Assembly (NCBI GenBank): GCA_940671915.1 | Contig: CALNVZ010003432.1 | Location: forward strand, 5,786,203-5,850,202 | Direction of reading: 5' to 3' | Length of the DNA stretch: 64,000 nucleotides | From: Paracentrotus lividus | Lineage: Eukaryota > Echinodermata > Echinoidea > Camarodonta > Echinidae | Shown: piece after piece, positions 23,401 through 36,400 of the stretch | Numbering within the stretch: the first letter of the stretch is position 1 | How the letters are laid out: each line of letters begins with the position of its first letter | Notes under the pieces: generated by a model | Database searches by the model: none | The model's input: the letters and a program-made list of their open reading frames with translations, nothing else | Told to the model about the DNA's origin: nothing | Translations under genes and position numbers: made by a program

Positions 23401-26400
23401 GGGGTCAAGTCTACTATGTCTTTAATAGTAGGTGTCAATATGACACATTTTCATTTGTGATGTGCGCCAAACAAAGGAATATAAAAGAAAATGTGCCATA
23501 TTGATACATGTACCTACTGTTCAATGAGTTGGCTAGACTCTCTCTCTCTATATGGCACTGTTCAAGTGTGTTCACTTCTCAGTGAGATACCCCTTAAAGC
23601 CAGTGATGTGTGAATATAGCTTTACCTTTGTCCAGTCAGAAAGCGGCAATAGATCTAACTGCATTCTATGTGACAGGAAATTGTTCTGATTATAGTAATT
23701 ATGGGCATTATCAGTTTTCATCAACTGGCTGTAGTCCAGATGTAAAATTAAAGGAGAAGTCTCCTGTGGAATTTAATTTTTACCCTGGATTTCATGACAT
23801 CACATAACACGAGCTGCTCTCCCATGCTGTTTAGAGAACATTGTATTGTAGCTTACGATTGACGTCACAAACTTAAAGCTATATAATTATTAATAATTTG
23901 GTTGTCCATTTATAGAATTTCTTAAACCTCCACTGAACTATTTCTTATGCTTCATCTTGAAAAAAAACCAAAAAAAAACCAAAAAAAAAAAACATTTATA
24001 ATAATAATGATACTGGGTGAAATCTTCCTTTAACCTGTTGGAGACTAGCTGATTTGGCTATAACACACATTTCCCATAGACCTCAGCTCGAATATATTCG
24101 GGCTCAGTCCCCAAAGGGTTAACTAAAGGTACATGTACAATGATCTAATCCTTGCTATTTAGTCCTGGGGAGCATTTCATCAAAGGACTTGTCGGACGTT
24201 TTATCCGACAAATTTGCTCTCAGCCAATCAGAGGCAAGCATTTCAGTAGCTTATAACAATTTGTCGGATAAAACGTCCGACAAGTCCTTTGATGAAATGC
24301 TCCCCTGATGATTGGATTACCTGTATTGCTAATACACATGACTGACGTGGTAGGTTCAATGCGAGGACACATGCTTGGTTTTTATGCGTGCAAATTCACT
24401 CCTGATATTTGATAACATTACTCTTGATTTATTTACTTGTACATACATGTATGTACTCTTACTACTTATAATAAAAGTAATTAACCTTTTTATAGAGCTT
24501 TATTAAATGTACTCTATATCTAAACCTGGAAGAGAGCGGAAACTTGTCGTCAGATTGTGGGCCACGTTGCATAAAGAGTAACAGTAATAGTTAAGATGAC
24601 ATCAATGGTAACTACCGTGGTAACGTTGCTCAACAGCCAATCAAAATGCAGGATTTCATGAAGTAATCATTGATGACAAAGTTACTCCTATATAGTAACT
24701 CTTTATGCAACTTGGCCCCAGGTAAATTTTGCAGATGAGATTCTGAGACATTTGGTCTGCAAAGAGGTTTCACAACCATATCACTATCAAATATTGAGGA
24801 TAAGACGATTATATAGATGAACAAATTGACTTTTGATTGTCACTTTGATGTAATGGTTTGAAGAGAAAAGAATCATTGAGTGGAGTAATGAAGGAGGCTA
24901 GAGACTGATTGAATGTATGAATGGCAAAGTATCAATACAGCATATATAGAGAGAGAGAGAGAGAATAAGTGAACCTACTCTAGAAGAGAGTGAGATGTGG
25001 AAAGAGACAGAGAGAGGGTAGGGAGAAAAGTAGATAGAATATTTGGGGAGAAGAGAGAAAGAGAAAAAAAAAGCGCAAGAGATACATGAAAGCGAAATTA
25101 AATATACAAGTATATGACTAACCTTGTATGTTTGCGTTGATGAAAGTGGACTGGTACAATCCTGTCCTCCACAGGTTCAGATTGTCTAAATTTATGATGT
25201 CTTTAGACATGTTGGTAACCAGCTTACTGACAGACTGAGGTATAAATCTGTCAACAATTAATTGTTTATTTCCAATTGTTGGAGTTAATGATCAATGTTG
25301 AATGCTTTTCCAATCCTCATATCACAATAGAAAACATGGGCTTCAATGTGTCTGAGTCTCTTTGCTCCATAGGTTTAGACTTTGTAAAGTATATGTCGGG
25401 CTGTCCTGAGACATGTTGACAACTAACTCACTCACAGACTGAATAAGACAGATTTGTTAATAATACTTTATCACCAATTGCCAGAATTCATGATGTTTCT
25501 TGCTTAAATTCTGATCCTCATTTCGTACAGAAAACTTGGTATTCAATGTGTCCGAGTCTTTTTGATCCTAAGGTTTAGACTTTGTGAAGTAGGGCTATCC
25601 TGAGACATGTTGACAACTAACTCACTAACAGGATGACTGGATAATGCACATATTTATCATCAATTGCCAGAGGTGATGATCAATGTTTCACGTATCATAC
25701 ATAAATAATGAGCTTCAATACATTTGTACATCTGACTCTCTTTGCTGGCTCATTGGATATTAGTTGTCCACTGACTGCCAAGGTTTATGATCTTTCATTC
25801 GTTTCCACTCTTAATACATCCATTGTTGATAAATACAGAATCATTGGGTCTCAATATATCGCTTCCATGATCATTGGGTAATAGTTTCCCTTTTTGAGGA
25901 GTGGGTCCAATTCTGGCAACCAACTGTAAGAGAGTAGAGGTGCAATAAATCACTGTCTGTAAGCAGCACTCATGCATTGGCATGGGGGGGGGGGGGAGAG
26001 CAGGGAACTAGGAAGGGGCTGTTTAGGAATATAACTGCCGGGTAAGTAATTACCAGATTGAAAGATGACCACTTGTAGGAAATGTTGATAATCATTGTCA
26101 GAAATTAGCTTATTTAAAATGTAGTTTTGGAAGGTTGAAGCGGTTTTGGTGGAACAAATAAGTGATTCGAAGAAACAAGTAAAAAACCCAATTACATGTA
26201 CATGTACATGGAAATGGGTTGATTACCTAATCCTGACAATTACAGTCTACTACTGGTTTTGAAAATTTGTGTGTCTCTACAAATCAAAGCGAAAGATTAA
26301 AAATATTTAAAAGACTATTTTGATTGGCAATTCAATGTTTGATGTGATAAATTTTCTTGTGAAGCAACACAAGCCATGCATATAGAGCTCTGTATTTATT

Positions 26401-29400
26401 AGCTTTGCCTCAGAAGTGAGTGGTCGATGTGATATAGGGATGGCATTTTGCTCATACTTAAACTGTATCTGATGAAGATTAGTTTACTGCCCTCTATAAT
26501 TTGTTTCTCTCATTGTCTCTCGATCTTTCCCCCAATATGCCCACCCCCTCTATTTCTCTCTCTCTGTATGTTTCATTAGATCCAATTAACCTTTCCTTAT
26601 CCTCTCTCTCTCTCTCTCTTTCGCCCTCCAATTATCTCTCTTTCTTGTATTCCCCCATTCTTTCTATCTCACATCTTGCACCATTTCTCATCGATTAATT
26701 AATTCATTTATTAGTCTTATTTTCTCTTACAACTTTTTCTTTCCCTCCCTCTCTCTCTCTTTCTCTCTCTCTTGCATTCTCTCAGTCCTTCTATCTCATT
26801 ATCTCGCATTCTTTCTTATTAATTATTCATTCATTCATTCTTTTTTTTTTTCTTCCCCTCCTCTGTCTCTCTCTATCTTGTATTCTCTCATATCTACATG
26901 TATCTCGCACCCGTTCTTATTTCTAATTGATTAATTAATTCATTATTATTCTTTCCCCCTCTCTCTCCCCCTTCCCTCCCTCCTTTCTCTCCACTTCCAT
27001 CCCTCCTTTCCATTTATACCCTATGATAATAAATGATTCAAGATATAAATTATTTCACACTTGACAAGGAAATAATTTATATTTATCATATGTATTTAAT
27101 TACAAATGAATTCACATCTAGTCACTATATATTTCATTACTCTAAAAAAAAAAAATCAAATATGAAAGCAAGTGAAAGAAAGAAACTGGTCTAAAAGACT
27201 ATAAAAGAAAGACATAAATATATTATAGTACTAAAAAGTACAAGAGAAGTCTTAGTATGAGAATTAGGTTTTTATCTAATATGCAAAATCTTGTTAACAT
27301 GATACTAAACAAAAACCCTCAAAAGACATAAACTAAAATGTATAAAAATATGAAAATGAACATCAAAGTATTATAAAACTATTATACGTGAAAAAATTGT
27401 TATTTTTTTTACTTCTAGTGAAATCTTCTAACACAAGAGGAGCTTGTCATTTAGATATGACATACAATGTACATATCTTCAATTTCTTTACTTTTTTAAC
27501 TCTTTCAATGCGTACTTCGCACTGATGCACACACGGTGCCGCGCGAACTTCGCATTTTACGCTCAAACTGGTTTCATGGCCCAGTGCACAAAGAAAATAA
27601 TTCAGCACAGAAGGGGTTCATGGCCCAGCGCACAAAGAGTTAAGGGAACTTTTTTTTTCTTACCTTTGACCCCAAAAGGGGTGCAATCTGTCAATCTATC
27701 CCACTTTCTCTCTATTGCAACGTCTAAAAAAAAACACTTGAGACAGGAATTTCAAATTTGGTGATAGTCATCATAGGAAGATGATCTGCCATTTTGGGGA
27801 ACAAGTTCAAAAGTCTTGGGTATATCAATGAATGCATTTTCCATGTGATTGCCTAGTTTTCGCAATATCTCAAGGACCATACTGTGAGAAAGGAACTTCA
27901 TTTTGGACCAGAATTTGGAGTGTTTAGGTCAAAGGTCAAATTTGAAAGATCTCAACAATGACTAAAGATTCTACCATTACACATCAATTTGACAGAGAAA
28001 AACATTCTATGTACATGTTTGAGGTATAAAAACATGAATTCATAAATAATTGGAAAATTAAAGCAGTAAATAAGATGACATTATAGTAGACATCATCCAT
28101 TTTCATATCTAATGCAAAAATTTCATTTTCAAAATGAAGACTTGAGAATTGCCTGTTTATCTGTGAAATACGTACAACGTACAGCACTGTATATTGAGTA
28201 TATAGGATAATAAGTATGATCACTTCTTAAAATTCTTCTTAAAATAGTGCTGAACACAACATATGATCACAATTTCAATACAATAAATAACTTATGAATC
28301 ATAAAACTAAGATCATGTTGATTAAATTCAATTATAAGGTATGAGGTAAAAATAAAGTATTTAAAATTGAAGCCGAGTGAAATTAAAATCAGTTGTGCGA
28401 CTGCTTTGATGTTTAACCTGCTGCCTCAAAACCACCAATTACTGTATTCGATGTTATTTTCGCGCGATTAATTTTTCGCGCTGAGCGGCCTCAAAGAATG
28501 TTCACAGGTCCTTGAATTCGTGCTGCATTTTAGTAAGCACACAATTGAATGCACCCAATTCATGCATAAAAAAATCATGCTCATATATTCGCGCGTTTCT
28601 AAGTTCGCGCCTGCCGATCTTCACGCGAAATCCGCAAAAATTGATGTACTGCGAATATTTCCACGATTACAGTAGTTGCAAAATAAATGGCAGAAAAGCA
28701 GGTTTTTCTACTCAGGATAACATTGCTACAAATGGCTCTTCTTGTAATCTGATTTTGAACTGGGTTTTACTGTAAACTACAGGTGTTTGATATCATTGGA
28801 GAGCTTGGAACATACAGTTTTAGAAAACAGACTTATTGGTGGTTTTAAACTGTCAGCTCACATAAGTTATAGAATAAACAAAAATAAAGACAATTTCTAG
28901 AAGAGTCGAAATCCTGAGAAAGAATTATAGTTTGAGGGTCCAAAGTCTCTACTTTCTGTAATTTCAACCCAAACGTCATCATCTTCGACTAAATCAAGAA
29001 TGGCAAAGTTTCCCAGTCGGGAGTCAACTGTAGACATTGCTGTCAAAGCAATCTCTGAGTTTTTGACAAGACTGGCCTTTTCTGCTCGAAAGTTATGATA
29101 TCCTCCAAAAAATTGGAAAGTAAAGGCATAGAGGCCGGCTACCTTGCATGTGAATTTACCAGTGTCCTGGTCATATCCTTGGCCGTTGTTACTGAGGATT
29201 GTCTGGAAGATAAGAGGCGTGTTTGGGGTTGCGAAGCGAGTAGCGTTTATCACGGTAAAAGCGACACGTAGATCTGGTGGAAGCTCATGATTGGCTGGTG
29301 CTTGAAGACCTGGGGACCTCTTGGTCCACGGTTAAGGGCCTTTCATGCCTGGCTCACCCGGTAAAACCTCGCTCTCGCTGTGATCACCCCTATTGAACCC

Positions 29401-32400
29401 TTCCGAGATCGCCCTTTTTTCTCCTTTAGTTCCAGCGGTGCAACCCTTGGGCTCCCCTCTCGCCCTTTTGCGTCCCTTAGATCCGCGACGTCCTGATAAT
29501 CCCCTGCTGCCCCCAATTCCACTGTCTCCTTTCATTCCCAGTATCTCCTTTTGATGCTCAGGACTGTCCTGGGATGCCATTGTGTCCTCGGTGCTTCCAG
29601 AATCCCAGGCATCCCTGGAAACCCACAGCAGCTCGTACCACAAGACCGCTTGCTGTTCAATTTCATCTGTTGATGCATTAGGAGCTGCTGCTTGCTGTTC
29701 TGATGGTGGTTTTTAGGTGCTCTTGCTCCTCAGTGTTTAACCTCTATCACTTGGTTCTGTTGCTTGAGTTCCCTTGAGGACGTTGACCTACAGTGCTTCA
29801 GGGTCCATGAGCTGGTTGACCAACTGTTTGTTTTCTGGGTCCTGAGGATGTCCTGGTGCATTGTATGTTGGTGAGATGTTGCGTAGGGACCTCAGTCGGG
29901 GCGTTGAAGTAGATGATACCTTCAGTGATACAAGACTCAGTGTAAGGATCAGCTTTCAGAACCTATCATGTTAGTGAATTCAGTTGTGTCTTCACAACCT
30001 TTCAAGAAAGAAAAGAAAAACAAAATTGAATTATGGAGTTGTTAGTGATTTGTATGTGGTGAGATGGTGGTAGGACCCTCAGTGAGGGTTGAGTGGATGA
30101 TCCAAGGACTCAGTGTAGGGACAGTCATCAGCAGCTATAAACGTCCATGGTTGGATGAACAAGGTGTGTCCAGACAACTTTCAAGAAAGAAAACAAAAAT
30201 TGCAATTATTGAGGTTGGTCTTCGTGCATTGTAAACTTGTGAGACAGTTGTATAGGCGGCCTTCAGTTGAAAGGTCTGCGTTGATTATATCGTCAGCGAT
30301 ACAAGAGTCAGTGTTAAGGACCCAGTTTCAGAACTTTCCATGTTTGTTGATGATCCAGTGGTCCTGACAACCCTTCCAAGAATAAAGGAAAATTGTGATT
30401 ATTTTTTTTTTTCATCATTGATTCGAGTCTATTTACTTTTATTTAATTATATCAAGTGAATTCATGGAATTATGCCTTGGGCGTTCATGTAGTTTTATTG
30501 ATTAATTCATGTTGCAGGCAATCCTTAAAAAGGAAAAATTCTTCCCCTTTGTAGATGTTGGTTACTGTGGATGCAGAAAAATCAAATAACGCCACTTAGT
30601 GAAAGATTTTGGTGAAAAATCGGACCATAAATTAATAAGAAAAGTTATGGAGTATTTGAATACTTGAGATCCCTAATGACATAGGAAATCTTCCATTTGG
30701 CAACGCGCGTACCATTTGTGATGTCACGAAGGAGAACTCCCCATATGGTGTGCATCAAAAAACTATTCATAATGTATCTTATTTCTCATTTCTAATGATA
30801 GAACAGCCTTTCTTTTCATGATATATTATGAAGCTTTCACATATTACAAGTCATTCCCCCAAAAGATTCTTTATTCTCCCCTTTAAAATCAAGAAAAAAG
30901 TATTGATTTTAGTACCAATGTGTAAATAGATATAGGAAAGATCTCCCTGCCATTACATCACACATCATGGTCTGCTGTCTGCCCAATTGGAGGATCTCCA
31001 TATCATCAGTGATCTCAAAATCTAATAAAAATTCATATCTCTCTTATCATTGCCCTTGATTTTTCTGAAACTTTCCCAATATGTTGGGGGTTTGTCTTCA
31101 TTTCATCTGAAGCTAAATTCTCTGAGGCGGATAATTCCCTTAAAATCTACATAGTTCCTTGGTGCTGTATGACATTGGGCTTTTTTATAAAGCTCAACTC
31201 TCATTTTAAATTAAACCTCTAATATTTTTTACAGGTTGATCTCTTTCACCTTTTAATTCCCATCAGGACCGCTTGAACATATTATTTTATCTTCTTAAAT
31301 TAATTGTTCATTCTTTACCTTCTGTTCTTAATCTATTTTCTGTCTTCTACAGTGTTGTGTTGGTCAAACTAAGTTTTACAAGGCATCACCAATTTGCTCA
31401 AACCTACCCCTCTTCTTTCAAACACTTCCCCTCATCACATGAAAATCTCCCCAGTATCCCAGCCTATATTACCTTCTCAAAACAATAATTTCAGAAACAT
31501 TTCTTCTGATTCACAGTTTGGCAATTACCCTTGTCTTTTCTACCTTTTTTTCTTTCCCTTTTCTTTCCCTTTTTCCTTTTCTTTCTAATATTAAAGAGCA
31601 TAAAAGCACCTCAGCAGTGATGTTCATTTTCACGATGCTGTTCCTTTGCAGACTTCTTTTTTTTCCTCATATTGTTGCTTTCACCCCTTATGATCGTTCG
31701 CATCCCCTGGTTGAAGCCGCGAGTTGTGCGAGAAAGAAGACTCTTGAAGGAAAGTATATGGTCTACAGTGATATACAACTATAAAAGAACATATTATCAT
31801 TATCATTTATCCAATGTTCAAATGTCACTTGACTCCAATACACAGTGGTTGGATCCAGGCGGGGGGCGAAGGGGACGCCCCCTCCCCATAATTGAAAAAC
31901 CACTCATCGACTGTAGCCTACATGTAAAATTAGAAAATTCGGCAGGCGGTCTCCCCCTTCCCCCCCCCCCCCCCCCTCCCATCCTGAAATTCTAGATCCG
32001 TCCCACTGCATATCTATAGCCCCTTTTTAAACTGCCATCATGTGAACGATCCTCCGGGAGACACATCAGACCCTTCTGCGAACGAACACGGAGTGTGATT
32101 CTTAATTCAAAACACAGGGTAAGATATGCCACCCTTTCAGTTCACAACTCAAATCTAGGCGTGCACACAGTTGTGTGTATGTAGGGAGCAATTGAGATTT
32201 CCCCATTATAACAAGGTTAAACAAGCAACAACACCTGGATGTCACTCCATACCACACCCTCGTAGACCGTCTAGGGTTGCATTTTTACCTCGTCTTCCAC
32301 GCTGTGTTTCGCTGCCGTGTACACCCGTGAGTGTCTCTTCTGTTTACCTTTCAGATTAGAGAAGGCAAAAAGGGGTGAACAAAGGGTAACCTCCGGAGGA

Positions 32401-33457
32401 CAACCCTTGTTTGAGTGCCATCTGAAAGGGCTCTAGATACAGTGGATCTCAGGGTCAAGGCACTTGAAGAATTCACAGAAAGGACTACAATGTAGGAGTG
32501 TTGTCAGCAATGTAAGTCAAGAACCATCTCTCTCTTNNNNNNNNNNNNNNNNNNNNNNNNNATTTTTCTGAAACTTTCCCAATATGTTTTGGGGGTTTGT
32601 CTTCATTCACTGAAGCTAAATTTCTCTGAGGGGATAATTCCCCTTTAAAATCTACATAGTTCTCTTGGTGCTGTTTTTAATGACATTGGGGCTTTTTTAA
32701 AAGCTCAACTCTCATTTAAATTAACACCTCTAATTATTTTTTACAGGTTGATCTCTTCAACCTTTTAATCCCATCAGGACCGCTGAAATTATCTATTTTA
32801 TCTTCTTAAATTTAATTGTTCATTCTTTACCTCTGTTCTTAATCTATTTTCTAGTCTTCTACAGTGTTGTGTTGGTCAAACTAAGTTTTACAAGGATCAC
32901 CAATTTGCTCAAACCACCCCTCTTCTTTCAAACACTATCCCCTCTCACATGAAAAATTCCTCCCCAGTATCCCAGCTTATATTCCTTCTCAAAACAATAA
33001 TTTCAGAAACATTTCTTCTGATTCACAGTTTGGCAAATTACCTTGTCTTTTCTACCTTTTTTTTCTTTCCTTTTCTTCCCTTTTTCCTTTTCTTTTCTAA
33101 TATTAAAGAGCATAAAAGCACCTCAGCAGTGATGTCATTTCAGATGCTGTTCCTTTGAGACTCTTTTTTTTTCCTCATATTGTGCTTCACCCCTATGATC
33201 GTTCGATCCCCTGGGTTGAAGCGCAGTGTGTGGAGGAAAGAAGACTCTTGAAGGGAAAGTATATGGTCTACAGTGATATACACTATAAAAGAACATTATT
33301 ATCATTATCATTTATCCAATGTTCAAATGTCACTTGACTCCAATACACAGTGGTGGATCCAGGCGGGGGCGAAGGGGACGCCCCCCTCCCCCATAATTTG
33401 AAAACCACTCATTGACTGTAGCCTACATGTTAAAATTAGAAAATTTCGGCGGCGTCT

Positions 33458-33488
<31 letters not shown>

Positions 33489-36400
33489 ATCCTGAAATCC
33501 TAGATCCGTCCACTGCATACATCTATAGCCCCTTTTAAACTGCCATACATGGAACGTCCTCCGGAGGACACATCAGACCCTGTCTGGAACGAACACGGAG
33601 TGTGATTCTTATCAAAACACAGGGTAAGATAATGCCACCCTTTCAGTTCACAACTCAAATCTAGGGTGCACACAGTGTGTGTATGTAGGGAGGCAATTGA
33701 GATTTCCCATAAACAAGGTAAACAGAGCACAAACACTGGATGTCACTCCATACACACCCTAGACCGTCTAGGGTGCATTTTACCTCGTCTTCACGCTGTG
33801 TTCGTGCCGTGTACACCCGGGTGTCTTTTTCTGTTTACTTTCAGATTAGAGGCAACAAGGGGTGAACAAAGGGTAACCTCCGGAGGACATCCCTTGTTTG
33901 AGTGCCAATCTGAAAGGGGCTCTAGATACAGTGGATCTCAGGTCAAGGCACTTTTGAGAATTCACAGAAAGGACTACAATGTAGGAGTGTGTCAGCAATG
34001 TAAGTCAAGGAACCTTTTATGAGGTGTTACAGTCAGTTCTCTCTACGTTCAATTTGATATGATTGTAAGAAAATAATGAAGGCTGAATAGAGGAACAAGT
34101 GATGCGAGTAGGTATGGATAAACCACTCCTTGTCACTTGGCATTCATCATGCAGGAAATCTTAGTGATTATCTCGACATCGTCATGGAAACCAGGCCAAT
34201 TTTTCTGCTCCATCATCTTATATGATAACAGGATAATTGAGATCATCTGCATTTTATGCCTAAAGATGGGCATAAATTTTGAATATATTTCAAAAAGTAA
34301 ACTGCAAGCATGTCTTAATATTCATCTTTATCACATAAACACATACTTTAATTCGATAAAGAATGAAAAACATTATTTCATGAATGAGTTTTAAAATTTC
34401 ATGTTACTCGAGCAGGGTAACGTATATTTTGTAAGAAATGCATGTACTTGTCAAGCAAACACACATTTATCGAACACTTTATAGTAAGAATTTATAGTGC
34501 ATTTCTGTAAGTTGTGAAAATTACTTATCTGGTGGGGGTACCCCCTCTTTCCGGAGAAAATAAAAACAGCCCTACTTTTTTTTTTTTTTTTGCCCGACTG
34601 AATGCATTTTCTCGCGGTAGGCTAGAACATCATAGTCAATATATCTCAGCTGATTCGGTGTAATCATGTGATCCAACTTTAACTAGTCGGTTACTTCAGC
34701 CATCAGTAGCCACTGACCCTAAATGCTGTAGACCTTTTAATTGGCCAAGCACTGTTGACTGAAGATATACCCTAATTGGCAATGACAGTATGGTCGTGCA
34801 CTGCAGCAATTCATTAAGCCCCGTGCCACTCTGAATACTACTGGGTCAAAGTGATGTCACACTTTTGGGGTGTGTTCATTGTTGATTTTCAAATTCAAAC
34901 ATCAACATGAATCATGATACAACATGCAATTATAACGGAACACAAACACGATCAGCGTTGCACCATTCAGCGTCGGAAATTTAAAGCTTATTAAACCTGG
35001 ATCGTCTTTAAATTCCACGCTCTTTAAAAGTAACATCTGCGCAGCTTTTTTTTCACTTGCCCCAGAGTTTTCCACTGTAAAAGCACATTTAAAGACGTTT
35101 GAAAACTCAATTGCGTTCAGTGTCGCATTTCGTTGCATTCACGATGCTGAAGGTCGTAAAATCGAATCTGATCTTGTTTCAAAATGCACTTTTTTCTGCG
35201 TTAAATATGAAAGACGTTTACTTTTACGACCGGGAATGGGGGACAATGAATACAGACTTTGTTTCTCTTTATATCAGCATTTTGTAATTGCATTTTGTAT
35301 CATGATTCATGTTGGCGTTTAAATTTGAAAATCGACATTGAACACACCCTCTGAATATTACTGGGTTAAGGTGATTTCACACTTTGGGAACAGTTTATCA
35401 CTTTTTTTTACTGGTCCCTGGGGAATTGGTATCTTATAAGATGGTTATGGATCACATACATTGCGGTTGATGATATTATGATGTAGGACATTGCCCATTT
35501 TAGACTCGCTTGCTAAGTAGCAATGAAAATATGTGTTTATAACCTGGTTAGTCATCTATAATGAATTCCCAAATAATCTGTAAAAAAAAAAAACTAAGTA
35601 TAAAAATGTATATATAAGTAATTTTTGCTGTAAAAAACTGTTTTTAATAGAAAATCGGTGATTAAGAGAATAATAGAATAGGCCAGCATTTCATAGAAAG
35701 TTTGGAAGAGGCCATGTACTATCAGTGACACAATATTTGCTGCAGGCGTTATATCTTCTAGATTTTGGGTTTAAGGTTAGTGTTGGGGTTTTATATTATG
35801 TTCATGGCTGTAATGGTCTTTATGTTTATTTTCAATGTGCTATACCTTTGATTTTTATACGTATACACATGTACTTTTACATTTAATATTGTATTATTGT
35901 AATAAACAGTTTTGCCGGAATATTTTGGAAAATTGTACTTTTCTGTTTAGAGTTTGCAGATAAAATTTCTTTGTGTGAAAAGATGCAATGCATGAGCAAC
36001 CATTCATGCCCAGTAGCACCAGGAATTCACCTTGGAATGGACTCAATATTTCATCTTACACTCCCATGCTGATTGTTGACAGCTCTTCACATACAACTAG
36101 TACAATCTGTCTGAGGGTGGTAGGGGGGGGGGGGGTCAGAAATGAAGGTAACCTTGCCTTTATAGTCCAATATGCTGGGGCTGAAAAATTAGTTTTGACT
36201 TTAAAAAAAAAAAGACTTAGGAAGGGTTAAAAACAAAACAATGTAAAGAGATGATGAATTGATCAATTGAAAAGCCTTTTGACTCCGACGATTATTTTGA
36301 ATGAACATGATATTGCTTATGAATAATCTACATGTATTTGTAGAATAAGTAGTCTGGGTGACACAGCATTTGCTCTGGGGATAATTGCTCTGGGCTTGTT

